A DNA stretch of 64,000 nt, from contig NZ_BBIS01000044.1 of NCBI RefSeq assembly GCF_000730605.1, forward strand, positions 28,589 to 92,588. The letters are read 5' to 3'. The position numbers and the translations under genes were made by a program. The DNA is from Pseudomonas monteilii NBRC 103158 = DSM 14164 (lineage in GTDB: Bacteria; Pseudomonadota; Gammaproteobacteria; Pseudomonadales; Pseudomonadaceae). This document shows positions 17,095 to 25,755 of the stretch, one piece after another. Every line of letters starts with the position of its first letter. Within the stretch, counting starts at the first letter, position 1. The notes beneath the pieces were generated by a model, which was given only the letters and a program-made list of their open reading frames with translations, was not told the origin of the DNA and searched no databases.

Positions 17095-17463
17095 ATGAGC
17101 AAGCGTCTGCCCAACCTGCCCGCCTGGCAATGGCGTGGCTACCACCACAACCACCGCCACCCAACCAACCTCGTGCTGCACCTGATTGCCGTGCCGCTGT
17201 TCATTCTGGGTGCGCTGTTGGTTCTGTCCGGCCTGTTCGCCCTGGTTCTGGGGCAGATTGCCGTCGGCGTGATCGCCCTGATTGCGGGGCTTGGTTTGCA
17301 GCGCCAGGGGCACCGGTTGGAAGCCGAGCAGCCTGAGCCGTTCGCCAATCGTCAGGACGCGGTGCAGCGATTGCTGACCGAGCAGTTCATTACCTTTCCA
17401 CGCTTTGTGCTGAGCGGGGCGTGGTGGAAGGCCTGGCGGGAGCGACACAAGCACCGGCATTGA
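17095..17463 (+). CDS. Mpo1-like (DUF962) membrane protein
   Basis: A 122-residue protein with two central TM helices (about residues 27-45 and 52-70), flanked by His-rich segments: YHHNHRHPTNLVLHLIAVPL before them and GHRLEAEQPEPF after. The H...HP-N...H pattern and GHxxxE-x-P motif resemble the Mpo1/YGL010w family, whose yeast member is an Fe(II)-dependent dioxygenase acting on 2-hydroxy fatty acids. The ATG at 17095 is preferred because GAGGAA lies 7 nt upstream; the ATG at 17089 abuts that site. Activity in bacteria is inference. Confidence 0.7.
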   Translation: MSKRLPNLPAWQWRGYHHNHRHPTNLVLHLIAVPLFILGALLVLSGLFALVLGQIAVGVIALIAGLGLQRQGHRLEAEQPEPFANRQDAVQRLLTEQFITFPRFVLSGAWWKAWRERHKHRH

Positions 17464-17495
17464 TGCCAAGGGGCTGTTTGCGCTCCCAGGATTGA

Positions 17496-18293
17496 TCAGG
17501 CAAATACGGTCACGGTCTGCCGGCTCAGGGCCAGCAATTCGCCCTCTGCCGTCCAAAGGGCGGCCGCAGCATGCCCATAGCCATCCCGCGCATGTTCGGT
17601 TTCCACGCAATAGCGGCACCAGTCAAAGGTCGACAATTTCGCCGTAGGCTGGATGAACTCGATGGTCCAGGTCAGCGTACTGCCAGCAGCCGGTTGTTTG
17701 AGAAACGGCATCAGGCTCGGCGGCCAGGCATCGACCAGCGCCAGCAGGTGTGCTTCATTGACCTGTTCTTCTGCCACATCCCGCAACCGTACCCAACCGC
17801 CCATCTTGCGCGACTGATTGCCACTGAACGGCAAACCGCCCAACGCCCAGCGCAAGGCGACATGGCGCATGAACTCGGGTGTGACGCCCTTGATATAGGG
17901 CAGTTCGGGTGCGGCGTCTTCAAGCGCTTTCATTTCCATGGCCGGTAATGCCGGTACATCGACGACAGATGGGCGCCCCGCGCCGAAATTGCCTTGCACC
18001 AAGGTCACCACCTGGCCATCCTGGACCGCGCGGCCCAGCAAGGTGCTGACAGCCTTGCCTTCGCGCAGCACCTCCACCTCGAAGCGAATGGGCACGTCCG
18101 CGGCCGCAGGCGCTACGAAGCTGATGGCCAGCGAGCGTACCGGCCGGCTGTCGGTGAGTTTCAGGCGCATGGCCTCATAGACCATGGCCGCCATCAGCCC
18201 GCCAAAGGCAGCGCGGCCCTGGGCCCAGCTGGGCGGGATGCTGACGGCTTCCGAGTTGGCTCGCACAGCGTCGAGCAGTTGAGTGAAATTCAT
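17496..18293 (-). CDS. Acyl-CoA thioesterase, double hotdog (TesB-like)
   Basis: A 265-residue protein with two hotdog-fold halves. The N-terminal half has the family segment WAQGRAAFGGLMAAMVYEAM and DSRPVRSLAISFVAPAAADVP. The second half contains STLTWTIEFIQPT and ends DGYGHAAAALWTAEGELLALSRQTVTVF. This matches the TesB-like thioesterase superfamily, which hydrolyses acyl-CoA to free acid and CoA. Chain-length specificity cannot be read. AGGAG lies before the ATG at 18293. It is convergent with the preceding membrane-protein gene. Confidence 0.85.
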   Translation of the reverse strand: MNFTQLLDAVRANSEAVSIPPSWAQGRAAFGGLMAAMVYEAMRLKLTDSRPVRSLAISFVAPAAADVPIRFEVEVLREGKAVSTLLGRAVQDGQVVTLVQGNFGAGRPSVVDVPALPAMEMKALEDAAPELPYIKGVTPEFMRHVALRWALGGLPFSGNQSRKMGGWVRLRDVAEEQVNEAHLLALVDAWPPSLMPFLKQPAAGSTLTWTIEFIQPTAKLSTFDWCRYCVETEHARDGYGHAAAALWTAEGELLALSRQTVTVFA

Positions 18294-18379
18294 GGGCCGG
18301 CTCCTGCCTGCAGAAAGGGTCTGCCCATCCTAGCCAGCAAACCCTGGGCGATCAGCCCGCATATCGGTCATTGTTCGGG

Positions 18380-19147
18380 CTAACGCCGCTCCAGTGCCTG
18401 CGACATGGCATCCAGCGTCACGTCCGACTGGCGCTCGGCTTCGTGCAACTCCCGCTCCCAGTCGGCCTGGCAGGGGGCAAGGTCTGCATGGTCGCGCGCC
18501 TGCAGCAGCCACTGCAGGCGGTCATGCCAGCCCCCCAGGTCGCTCTGCGCCTTTTTCAGCAAGCGCTGCAGCTTTTTCCCGGCGTGGTCGAGCTGCGGGT
18601 AGGCTTCATCGCCATAGCGCGCACGCTTGATCAGCAAGCGCAGGCGGTGACGGTCGTGAGCCGGATCCTGCAAGGCTTTGTGCAATGTACGCCACTGCTT
18701 GACCAGGCGCTTGTCGATGCGCTTGCCCAGTGACCTGGTCAGCCCCTCGCGGCCGGCTGCCCGCAGAAACAACGGAAACGCGTCGACAATCGCCAGCACA
18801 CGCGCCAGCTGCGGGCTGGTAGCCACACTGGCGAAGGTCCTGTCCCGCCCTTCCAGGCGCCGCTGCCCGACCGCGACGTGGCCGCGCGCGATCAGCTCGG
18901 CTGCCAGCACCTCACGATCGCGCAGCGGCGTGGTCAGGGTACCCAAGGCCCTGGCGGCATCCTCCAGCTGTTCCACGCCTGGCAACCCGCGCAGGGGCCT
19001 CAGCAGGCTGCGTAGACGGCGCAAGGTAATACGCAGGTCATGCAGCGCCTCGCTGTCGGTATTGGCAGCCAGGCGCTCGCGACACGCCAGCAGACGTACC
19101 TGCACGGCCAGCATCTGGGCAACTACATGATCGAGCATGGCAGACAT
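18380..19147 (-). CDS. CHAD domain protein
   Basis: A 255-residue, almost entirely helical protein rich in His, Arg and Lys. The signature ALHDLRITLRRLRSLLRPLRGL near residues 34-55 and HDRHRLRLLIKRARYGDEAY near 164-183 defines the CHAD domain, a basic four-helix-bundle pair shown in other members to bind inorganic polyphosphate. No CYTH triphosphatase domain is attached. GAGGAG precedes the ATG at 19147. A small lipoprotein gene lies 14 bp upstream on the same strand, so the two are probably co-transcribed. Confidence 0.88.
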   Translation of the reverse strand: MSAMLDHVVAQMLAVQVRLLACRERLAANTDSEALHDLRITLRRLRSLLRPLRGLPGVEQLEDAARALGTLTTPLRDREVLAAELIARGHVAVGQRRLEGRDRTFASVATSPQLARVLAIVDAFPLFLRAAGREGLTRSLGKRIDKRLVKQWRTLHKALQDPAHDRHRLRLLIKRARYGDEAYPQLDHAGKKLQRLLKKAQSDLGGWHDRLQWLLQARDHADLAPCQADWERELHEAERQSDVTLDAMSQALERR

Positions 19148-19161
19148 AAGACGCTCCTCGG

Positions 19162-19440
19162 TCAGCGCCCGGCGCGAGACTCACGAATGTAGAACCGCGC
19201 CTTCTCGGCCTTGCGGGTACAGCTTTCGTAGCCTTCGAACTGCTGCTGGGTCTTCGCGCCGGTCAGCAGCGACAAGGCTTTGGAGTAGCTCACGGCACCG
19301 GCAAAGCCTTCGGCCTTGGCCAGGTCCAGCTCCTTCCAGGCGGCATCCAGCTGGGTGGCGCAGTTGTCGCGGTAGGCCGTCTTGCCCGCGCAGCCTGCCA
19401 AGGCCAGGGCAATCAGTGGAAGGCAGATCCAGGCTTTCAT
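19162..19440 (-). CDS. Small hypothetical lipoprotein
   Basis: A 92-residue predicted lipoprotein. Its signal peptide MKAWICLPLIALALAGC ends in an LAGC lipobox with lipidated Cys17. The mature part is a short helical domain with two Cys residues (in YRDNCATQ and YESCTRKAE) and a repeat-like LDLAKAEGFAG/SYSKALSLL region resembling a TPR-like helical pair. GAGGTC precedes the ATG at 19440. The function is unknown; the operon with the CHAD gene is the only clue. Confidence 0.8.
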   Translation of the reverse strand: MKAWICLPLIALALAGCAGKTAYRDNCATQLDAAWKELDLAKAEGFAGAVSYSKALSLLTGAKTQQQFEGYESCTRKAEKARFYIRESRAGR

Positions 19441-19620
19441 CGGTATGACCTCAATGGTAAAAAAACGGTGGCTGTTCGACGCCCGGGCAACTGAAAAGTG
19501 CCCTGCCCAGCCAACTTTGCGTGGCCAGCATTATCACAGTAGCTCAGCGCGATCTACATTGAAGCACAGGCCGCCAAGGGTGCATTGTAGGACCATGGTT
19601 GCACGGCCCGAGGAATGTTC

Positions 19621-20661
19621 ATGAGTAAACGCGTGGCACTGGTATTGGGATCGGGCGGCGCCCGAGGATATGCGCACATTGGCGTGATTGAGGAAATCGA
19701 GCGCCGGGGCTACGACATCGCCTGCATCGCCGGGTGCTCCATGGGGGCGGTGATTGGCGGCATCTACGCCGCCGGCAAGCTGGAAGACTACCGCAACTGG
19801 ATCGAGAGCCTCGACTACCTGGATGTACTGCGCCTGGTGGACGTGAGCTTTCGCCTCGGCGCCATTCGTGGTGACAAGGTGTTCGGGCAGATCCGCAAGA
19901 TCGTCGGCGAGATCAACATCGAACAACTGCGCATCCCCTACACGGCGGTTGCCGCCGACCTCACCAACCAGCAGGAAATCTGGTTTCAGGAGGGTTGCCT
20001 GCACCAGGCCATGCGCGCCTCGGCGGCCATCCCCAGCCTGTTCACGCCGGTGATGCAGGGCAATCGCATGCTGGTCGACGGCGGCATCCTCAACCCGCTG
20101 CCGATCGTGCCGGTGGTGTCCAGCCACTGCGACCTGATCATCGCGGTCAACCTCAACGCCACCAACCAGAAGCAGTATCAATTGCCAGTGATCGAGCGCC
20201 CGGCGGCGTTCAAGATGCGTTTTGACTCCCTGCTGAGCTCATTGGGCTCTCGCTTGCCGTTCCGGCGCAAGCCGGCGGAAGAGCTGATACGCATCGAACA
20301 GGAGATCGTTGCCGAAGGGCTGGCGCCGCCGAACCCGTGGCTGGCAGATGCCGCCAACCCGGAAGGCCAGCAACCGGCAGCGGCCCCCGAGCGCGAGGGG
20401 GCGCCCAAGTCGGCGACCGGCTCGTTCATCATTGACAACGTGGGGCCGGCTTCGCTGCTGGATTTGATCAACCAGAGCTTCGAAGTGATGCAGACCTCGC
20501 TGGCGCAGTACAAGATCGCCGGCTATCCACCGGATGTACTGATCAACGTGCCCAAGCGGGTGTGCCGGTTTTTCGAGTTTTACAAAGCGCCGGAGCTGAT
20601 TGCTTTGGGGCGGGAGATTGCGCGCGATACGCTAGATAACTATGAGGGTGTAAAGCGCTAG
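19621..20661 (+). CDS. Patatin-like phospholipase family protein (RssA-like)
   Basis: A 346-residue protein with a patatin lipase fold. The oxyanion loop is GSGGARGYAHIG near residues 10-21, the nucleophile elbow is GCSMG with Ser40, and the second dyad residue is Asp153 in LVDGGILNPLP. It has no signal peptide, so it is probably cytosolic or peripheral like E. coli RssA. Lipid substrates cannot be predicted. The start is the ATG at 19621, with GAGGAA 6 nt upstream, in preference to the in-frame ATG at 19615. A shared terminator separates it from the convergent ppiD. Confidence 0.88.
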   Translation: MSKRVALVLGSGGARGYAHIGVIEEIERRGYDIACIAGCSMGAVIGGIYAAGKLEDYRNWIESLDYLDVLRLVDVSFRLGAIRGDKVFGQIRKIVGEINIEQLRIPYTAVAADLTNQQEIWFQEGCLHQAMRASAAIPSLFTPVMQGNRMLVDGGILNPLPIVPVVSSHCDLIIAVNLNATNQKQYQLPVIERPAAFKMRFDSLLSSLGSRLPFRRKPAEELIRIEQEIVAEGLAPPNPWLADAANPEGQQPAAAPEREGAPKSATGSFIIDNVGPASLLDLINQSFEVMQTSLAQYKIAGYPPDVLINVPKRVCRFFEFYKAPELIALGREIARDTLDNYEGVKR

Positions 20662-20671
20662 CGCAGAAATG

Positions 20672-20698
20672 AAACAGGCCGCACAAGGCGGCCTGTTT
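20672..20698. terminator. Bidirectional terminator between patatin gene and ppiD
   Basis: AAACAGGCCGC/GCGGCCTGTTT: an 11-bp stem with a 5-nt loop, A-rich on the left and T-rich on the right, in the 55-bp gap between convergent stops. It should serve both genes. Confidence 0.88.
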
Positions 20699-20716
20699 CT
20701 TCATGCAATGATCACC

Positions 20717-22588
20717 TTAGTAACGGGTGATGTCTGCATTGGCTTCCAGCTGTTTGCGATAAGCCGCAAAGTCCTGCTGGCCAGCGCGCGACGCGAGGTA
20801 GCGGCGGATCTGCTGCTTCTCTTCGTCGGTGGCGGTGGCGCCTTCGTTAACACCCTTGAGCTGCAGCACCACCAGGCTACCGTCACGCAGCACTACGCTG
20901 CCGTAAACCGGCTTGTCCTTGGCCTGCGGCTTGCCGAGGCGGAACAGTGCCTGCAGTTCGGCCGGGTCAATACCGTCCTCGCCACGGGTAACAGCCTCAT
21001 AGGCCTTCCAGCCCTGCCCTTCATGCACGCTGCCCGCTGCGATGGAGCCGTCACGCAGGCCGGCAATCAGCTTGTCTGCCTTGGCCTTGAGTTCGGCGGT
21101 CGCCTTGTCTTTGGCCAGCTGCTCGCTGATGTTCTTGGCCACGGCCTCCAGCGGCAGTTGCTCCGGCTTGCGGTGCTCCTTGACGCGCAGTACCACGGTG
21201 GTTTCCGGGTCGAGCTCGATGGCGGTGCTGTTGGCACCTTCGTCCAGCACTTCTTCGGAGAACGCAGCCTGTACCACCGAACGGTTGGCAGTGATGCCTT
21301 CGCCACCCTCGCGGCCGAAGGCTGCGGAGGTGTGCACCTTGAGGTTCAGGTCCTGGGCCGGCTGAGCCAGGTCGGAGGCCTCGTAGGCAGCATCCTGCAG
21401 CTGCTTGCTGGCGTCGACGTAACGCTGCTCGACCAACGGGATCTTCAGGTCGCGGGTCAGTTTGTCCTTCAGGCTGGCGAAGCTCGGCACTTCTGGCGCT
21501 TGCACGCCCAGCAGCTTGATCAGGTGGTAGCCGAACTCGGTGCGTACCGGGGTCGATACCTGGCCATCCTGCAGCTTGTACAGCGCGTCTTCAAAGGCCG
21601 GGTCGTACACGCCCGGGCCGGCGAAGCCGAGGTCACCACCGTTGTTGGCCGAGCCTGGGTCCTGAGAGAACTCCTTGGCCAATGCGGCAAAGTCTTCACC
21701 CTTGGCCAGACGCTGCTCAATCTCTTCAGCACGGGCCTTGGCCTGGGCGTCGGTGACTTTATCGTTGACCTCGATGAGGATGTGCGCGGCATGGCGCTGT
21801 TCCGCGAGGTTGGCGATTTCTTTCTCGTACTGGGCCTTGAGCTCTTCGTCGGTCACGTTGACCTGGTCGAAGAACGCCGACTTCTTCAGCTCGATGTAGT
21901 CGATCACCACCTGGTCAGGCGACATGAACTCCTTGGCGTGCTGGTCGTAGTGCGCCTTGACCTCTTCGTCGCTGACCTTGACCGAGGCCGGGTCGGCCTT
22001 GAAGGTCAGGGAAGCGAAGTCGCGGGTCTGCTTCTCCAGGCGGGCGAAAGCATCCACCTGCTGGTCGGTGACGAAGCTGCTGCCGGCCAGGCCGGTGCGC
22101 AGCTGGCCAATGAGCATTTCCTCGGCAAGCATGTCACGGAACTGCATGCGGCCGTAGCCCATCTGGCGGATGACCTGGTCGAAACGGTCAGCACTGAACT
22201 TGCCGTCCACCTGGAATTCCGGCGTCTGCAGGATCACCTGATCCAGCGCGGCTTCGGAGAAGGCGAACTTGGCATCTTCGGCGCCTTGCAGCAGCAGCTT
22301 GCGGCTGATCAGGCCCTTGAGGGCCTCTTCACGCAACAATTTGTCATCCAGCAGCGCCGGGTCGAAATCCTTGCCCAACTGTTGCATCAGCTGACGGCGC
22401 TGCATGTCAGCGGCCTGGCTGAGCTCGTTCTGGCTGATGGTCTGGCCGTTCACCTTGGCGGCGTCCTGGCTATGGGTGGCGGCCTGGAAAATGGCTTCAA
22501 AGCCGGTCAACGCCATCAACACGACGATAAGGCCGATGATGGTCTTGGCAATCCAACCTTGTGAATTGTCCCTGATATTTTGCAGCAT
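20717..22588 (-). CDS. ppiD: Periplasmic folding chaperone / peptidyl-prolyl isomerase PpiD
   Basis: A 623-residue SecYEG-associated chaperone. A single N-terminal TM anchor (about residues 13-33) is followed by a SurA-like helical domain, a parvulin domain (AAHILIEVN...GGDLGFAGPGVYDPAFEDA...SEFGYHLIKLLG-type pattern, about 265-360) and a C-terminal helical region ending DITRY. It helps newly exported proteins fold in the periplasm. The ATG at 22588 follows GGGGGAC; the frame extends to 22666 but only this start gives the cytosolic N-tail plus TM. It sits after hupB in the conserved lon-hupB-ppiD order. Confidence 0.95.
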   Translation of the reverse strand: MLQNIRDNSQGWIAKTIIGLIVVLMALTGFEAIFQAATHSQDAAKVNGQTISQNELSQAADMQRRQLMQQLGKDFDPALLDDKLLREEALKGLISRKLLLQGAEDAKFAFSEAALDQVILQTPEFQVDGKFSADRFDQVIRQMGYGRMQFRDMLAEEMLIGQLRTGLAGSSFVTDQQVDAFARLEKQTRDFASLTFKADPASVKVSDEEVKAHYDQHAKEFMSPDQVVIDYIELKKSAFFDQVNVTDEELKAQYEKEIANLAEQRHAAHILIEVNDKVTDAQAKARAEEIEQRLAKGEDFAALAKEFSQDPGSANNGGDLGFAGPGVYDPAFEDALYKLQDGQVSTPVRTEFGYHLIKLLGVQAPEVPSFASLKDKLTRDLKIPLVEQRYVDASKQLQDAAYEASDLAQPAQDLNLKVHTSAAFGREGGEGITANRSVVQAAFSEEVLDEGANSTAIELDPETTVVLRVKEHRKPEQLPLEAVAKNISEQLAKDKATAELKAKADKLIAGLRDGSIAAGSVHEGQGWKAYEAVTRGEDGIDPAELQALFRLGKPQAKDKPVYGSVVLRDGSLVVLQLKGVNEGATATDEEKQQIRRYLASRAGQQDFAAYRKQLEANADITRY

Positions 22589-22650
22589 GCGTCCCCCAGA
22601 AACGGCTGTACCACTGCGTCGACAACCGCGGAGCGTGGGTAGAATCCTGA

Positions 22651-22682
22651 TAAAAGAAAGGCGCATCCGAGGATGCGCCTTT
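22651..22682 (-). terminator. Intrinsic terminator downstream of hupB
   Basis: A 12-bp perfect stem AAAGGCGCATCC/GGATGCGCCTTT with a 2-base gap, followed on the minus strand by CTTTTA. It lies 88-119 nt past the hupB stop and before ppiD, so ppiD probably needs its own promoter or read-through. Confidence 0.8.
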
Positions 22683-22769
22683 GCTTAGCAAACGTGTCAG
22701 GCGGGAACGTTTGCGCCCCGCCATCACCGTGCTCGGACCAGGCCAGGCCGGGTCCGGCTGAAAGACGAC

Positions 22770-23042
22770 TTAGTTGACGGCGTCTTTCAGGCCTTTGCCT
22801 GCCTTGAAACCTGGAACCTTGGCGGCTTCGATCTTGATCGCCTTGCCGGTTTGCGGGTTACGGCCGGTGCGCTCGGCGCGTTCCTTGACCGAGAAGGTAC
22901 CGAAGCCAACCAGTACCACATCGTCACCTTGCTTCAGGGCGCCGGTGACGGATTCGATGACTGCGTCCAGCGCACGGCCGGCTACAGCTTTCGGGATGTC
23001 AGCAGATGCGGCGATAGCGTCAATCAGTTCCGACTTGTTCAC
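22770..23042 (-). CDS. hupB: DNA-binding protein HU-beta
   Basis: A 90-residue nucleoid protein. The helical dimerisation half (MNKSELIDAIAASADIPKAV) is followed by the beta-arm region VLVGFGTFSVKERAERTGRNPQTG with the Pro-containing RNPQTG tip that intercalates DNA, and a C-terminal helix. HU bends and compacts DNA. The start is a GTG at 23042 with AAGGGG upstream. A strong consensus promoter lies about 100 bp upstream, fitting high expression. Confidence 0.97.
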   Translation of the reverse strand: MNKSELIDAIAASADIPKAVAGRALDAVIESVTGALKQGDDVVLVGFGTFSVKERAERTGRNPQTGKAIKIEAAKVPGFKAGKGLKDAVN

Positions 23043-23140
23043 TCTAAGTCCCCTTATTTCTCTATTGAGTTTGTTTCTAAGTATGTAATGAAAAGCTTAT
23101 GAAACGTGCGCTGGGTGGCCTGATGACAATAGCGTGCCGC

Positions 23141-23170
23141 TTTATAGCAAGGCCCCGAAAAAACTGTCAA
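23141..23170 (-). promoter_or_regulatory. Sigma70 promoter of hupB
   Basis: On the minus strand TTGACA (23165-23170) and TATAAA (23141-23146) are separated by 18 bp, close to the consensus. The predicted start near 23134 gives a leader of about 90 nt before the GTG start of hupB. Confidence 0.8.
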
Positions 23171-23194
23171 GGAAAGCCCCCCAGCCAAAAACTA

Positions 23195-25591
23195 CTAATG
23201 CGTGCTGATTCTTTCCTTAGCATCGCCGTCGCGCTTTTCATCTTTCGCGACAATCTCCGGAGCCACATCTGGCAAGGGCTCCGGGGCGTATTGCAGCGCA
23301 ATTTGCAGGACTTCGTCAATCCATTTGACCGGTTTGATCTGCAGATCCTGTTTGATATTTTCAGGAATCTCCTTCAAATCGCGAACATTCTCCTCGGGAA
23401 TGATCACCGTCTTGATCCCGCCACGGTGTGCCGCCAGCAGTTTTTCCTTCAACCCGCCAATGGCCAGCACCTGGCCACGCAGGGTGATTTCGCCGGTCAT
23501 GGCCACATCGGCGCGCACCGGAATCTGCGTCAGCGCCGACACCAGCGCGGTGCACATGCCGATACCGGCACTTGGGCCATCCTTCGGCGTAGCGCCTTCC
23601 GGCATGTGGATATGCACGTCATGCTTCTCGTGGAAGTCGGCGGCAATACCCAGGCTGCGAGCGCGGCTACGCACCACGGTCTGTGCGGCAGTGATCGACT
23701 CGACCATCACATCGCCCAACGAACCGGTCTTGATCAGCTGGCCCTTGCCGGGGATGACCACGGCTTCGATTGTCAGCAGTTCGCCGCCCACCTGGGTCCA
23801 TGCCAGGCCGGTGACTTGGCCGATCTGGTCCTGTTGCTCGGCCAGGCCGTAGCGGAACTTGCGCACGCCCAGCAGGTGTTCCAGCTGCTCGCTGGCCACC
23901 TTGACCTTGACCTGCTTCTGCCCGGTATGTTCCTTGACCACCTTGCGGCATACCTTGGCAATTTGCCGCTCCAGGCCCCGCACACCGGCTTCGCGGGTGT
24001 AGTAGCGGATGATGTCGCGGATCGCCGAAACGTCGACTTCCAGCTCTTCTTTCTTCAAGCCGTTGGCCTTGACCTGCTTGGGCACCAGGTACTTGACCGC
24101 GATGTTGATCTTCTCGTCCTCGGTGTAGCCCGGCAGGCGGATGACTTCCATGCGGTCGAGCAACGCCGGCGGGATGTTCATCGAGTTCGAGGTGCACAGG
24201 AACATCACGTCCGAGAGGTCGTAATCAACCTCCAGGTAGTGGTCGTTGAAGTTGTGGTTCTGCTCCGGGTCGAGTACTTCCAGCAGCGCCGAGGCCGGGT
24301 CGCCACGCATGTCGCTGCCCATTTTGTCGATTTCGTCGAGCAGGAACAGCGGGTTGCGCACGCCCACCTTGGTCATCTTCTGGATGAGACGGCCTGGCAT
24401 GGAGCCAATGTAGGTGCGGCGGTGACCACGAATTTCGGCTTCGTCACGCACGCCACCCAAGGCCATGCGAACGAACTTGCGGTTGGTAGCGGCCGCGATC
24501 GACTCGGCCAGCGAGGTCTTGCCGACACCGGGAGGGCCGACCAGGCACAGCACCGGGCCACGGATTTTCTTGACGCGCTTTTGCACGGCAAGGTATTCGA
24601 GGATGCGTTCCTTGACCTCTTCCAGGCCATAGTGGTCGGCATCGAGAATTTCCTCGGCCTTGGCCAGGTCCAGGCGCACTTTGCTCTGGGCCTTCCACGG
24701 TACCTGCACGAGCCAGTCGAGGTACGAGCGCACCACGGTGGCTTCGGCCGACATCGGCGACATCTGCTTGAGCTTGTTCAGCTCGGCCTGGGCCTTGGTG
24801 AGGGCATCCTTGGGCAGGCCAGCGGCTTCGATGCGCTTTTTCAGCTCTTCGACTTCGTTGTGGCCTTCATCGCCATCGCCGAGTTCTTTCTGAATGGCCT
24901 TCATCTGCTCATTCAGGTAGTACTCGCGCTGGCTGCGCTCCATCTGCTTCTTGACCCGGCCGCGAATGCGCTTTTCGACCTGCAGCAGGTCGATTTCGGC
25001 ATCCAGCAGCGCCAGCACGTGCTCGACACGGGTTGGCAGGTCGACGATTTCGAGAATTTCCTGCTTCTGTTCGATCTTCAGGGCCATGTGGGCGGCCATG
25101 GTGTCGACCAGACGCCCTGGCTCTTCGATGCTGTTCAGCGAAGACAGCACTTCGGCAGGGACCTTCTTGCCCAGTTGTACGTATTGCTCGAACTGCGACA
25201 GCAACGTGCGCACGAACACTTCCGACTCGCGCTCGGCGGCGTCGGTTTCGTCGATCAGGGAGACTTCGGCACGGATGTGCCCTTCTACTTCGGTGAAACG
25301 CTCGACAGCGCCACGCTGCTCGCCTTCGACCAGCACCTTGACGGTGCCATCAGGCAGCTTCAGCAGTTGCAGCACGGTGGCAACGGTACCGACGCGGTAC
25401 AGGGCGTCCTCGCCCGGGTCGTCGTCGGCCGGGTTCTTCTGGGCCAGCAGAAGGATCTGCTTTTCGCCCGTCATCGCGGCCTCGAGGGCCTCGATGGATT
25501 TTTCGCGCCCCACGAACAGCGGGATAACCATGTGCGGGTAAACAACGACATCGCGCAATGGCAAAAGAGGCAAGTCGAGGGTGGTCTTCAT
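23195..25591 (-). CDS. lon: ATP-dependent protease Lon (LonA)
   Basis: A 798-residue LonA protease degrading misfolded and regulatory proteins in the cytosol. Order: N-terminal substrate domain (to about 300), AAA+ module with Walker A GPPGVGKT (352-359) and the Walker B-type PLFLLDEIDKMGSD, then the C-terminal Ser-Lys protease with Ser674 in PKDGPSAGIG and Lys717 in GLKEKLLAAHRGG. The ATG at 25591 follows GAGGCGAAATC. A sigma32-like promoter upstream predicts heat induction. It follows clpX in the conserved tig-clpP-clpX-lon order. Confidence 0.97.
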   Translation of the reverse strand: MKTTLDLPLLPLRDVVVYPHMVIPLFVGREKSIEALEAAMTGEKQILLLAQKNPADDDPGEDALYRVGTVATVLQLLKLPDGTVKVLVEGEQRGAVERFTEVEGHIRAEVSLIDETDAAERESEVFVRTLLSQFEQYVQLGKKVPAEVLSSLNSIEEPGRLVDTMAAHMALKIEQKQEILEIVDLPTRVEHVLALLDAEIDLLQVEKRIRGRVKKQMERSQREYYLNEQMKAIQKELGDGDEGHNEVEELKKRIEAAGLPKDALTKAQAELNKLKQMSPMSAEATVVRSYLDWLVQVPWKAQSKVRLDLAKAEEILDADHYGLEEVKERILEYLAVQKRVKKIRGPVLCLVGPPGVGKTSLAESIAAATNRKFVRMALGGVRDEAEIRGHRRTYIGSMPGRLIQKMTKVGVRNPLFLLDEIDKMGSDMRGDPASALLEVLDPEQNHNFNDHYLEVDYDLSDVMFLCTSNSMNIPPALLDRMEVIRLPGYTEDEKINIAVKYLVPKQVKANGLKKEELEVDVSAIRDIIRYYTREAGVRGLERQIAKVCRKVVKEHTGQKQVKVKVASEQLEHLLGVRKFRYGLAEQQDQIGQVTGLAWTQVGGELLTIEAVVIPGKGQLIKTGSLGDVMVESITAAQTVVRSRARSLGIAADFHEKHDVHIHMPEGATPKDGPSAGIGMCTALVSALTQIPVRADVAMTGEITLRGQVLAIGGLKEKLLAAHRGGIKTVIIPEENVRDLKEIPENIKQDLQIKPVKWIDEVLQIALQYAPEPLPDVAPEIVAKDEKRDGDAKERISTH

Positions 25592-25648
25592 GATTTCGCC
25601 TCTACAGCGGCCTTATGGCCGGAAACCGGTGGAAATGATGCTTGGACC

Positions 25649-25679
25649 TAATGTGGGGGTACACTTGGGAAATTACAAG
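25649..25679 (-). promoter_or_regulatory. Sigma32-like heat-shock promoter of lon
   Basis: On the minus strand CTTGTAA (25673-25679) is followed 13 nt later by CCCCCACATTA (to 25649), close to the sigma32 pattern CTTGAAA and CCCCATnT. It sits 58-88 bp upstream of the lon start. Confidence 0.6.
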
Positions 25680-25699
25680 CGCTAGCGCAGGAAAAGCAG

Positions 25700-25722
25700 A
25701 AAGGGGCCCGTAGGCCCCCTCC
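25700..25722 (-). terminator. Hairpin terminator of clpX
   Basis: GGGGCC-CGTA-GGCCCC stem, followed on the minus strand by CTTTCTGCTTTT, 35-55 nt past the clpX stop. It separates clpX from the lon promoter. Confidence 0.7.
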
Positions 25723-25755
25723 TTGCTTGCAACCGTGAACCGGCCTTTGCCTGAA

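Noticed and set aside
20669..22564. A 631-codon plus-strand frame opposite ppiD
   Set aside because: Antisense shadow of ppiD with no motif; begins inside the shared terminator.
23099..25651. An 850-codon open frame on the plus strand opposite lon
   Set aside because: It is the antisense shadow of lon caused by GC-rich third-position bias; it has low-complexity His/Leu/Gln composition, no ribosome site and no recognisable domain.
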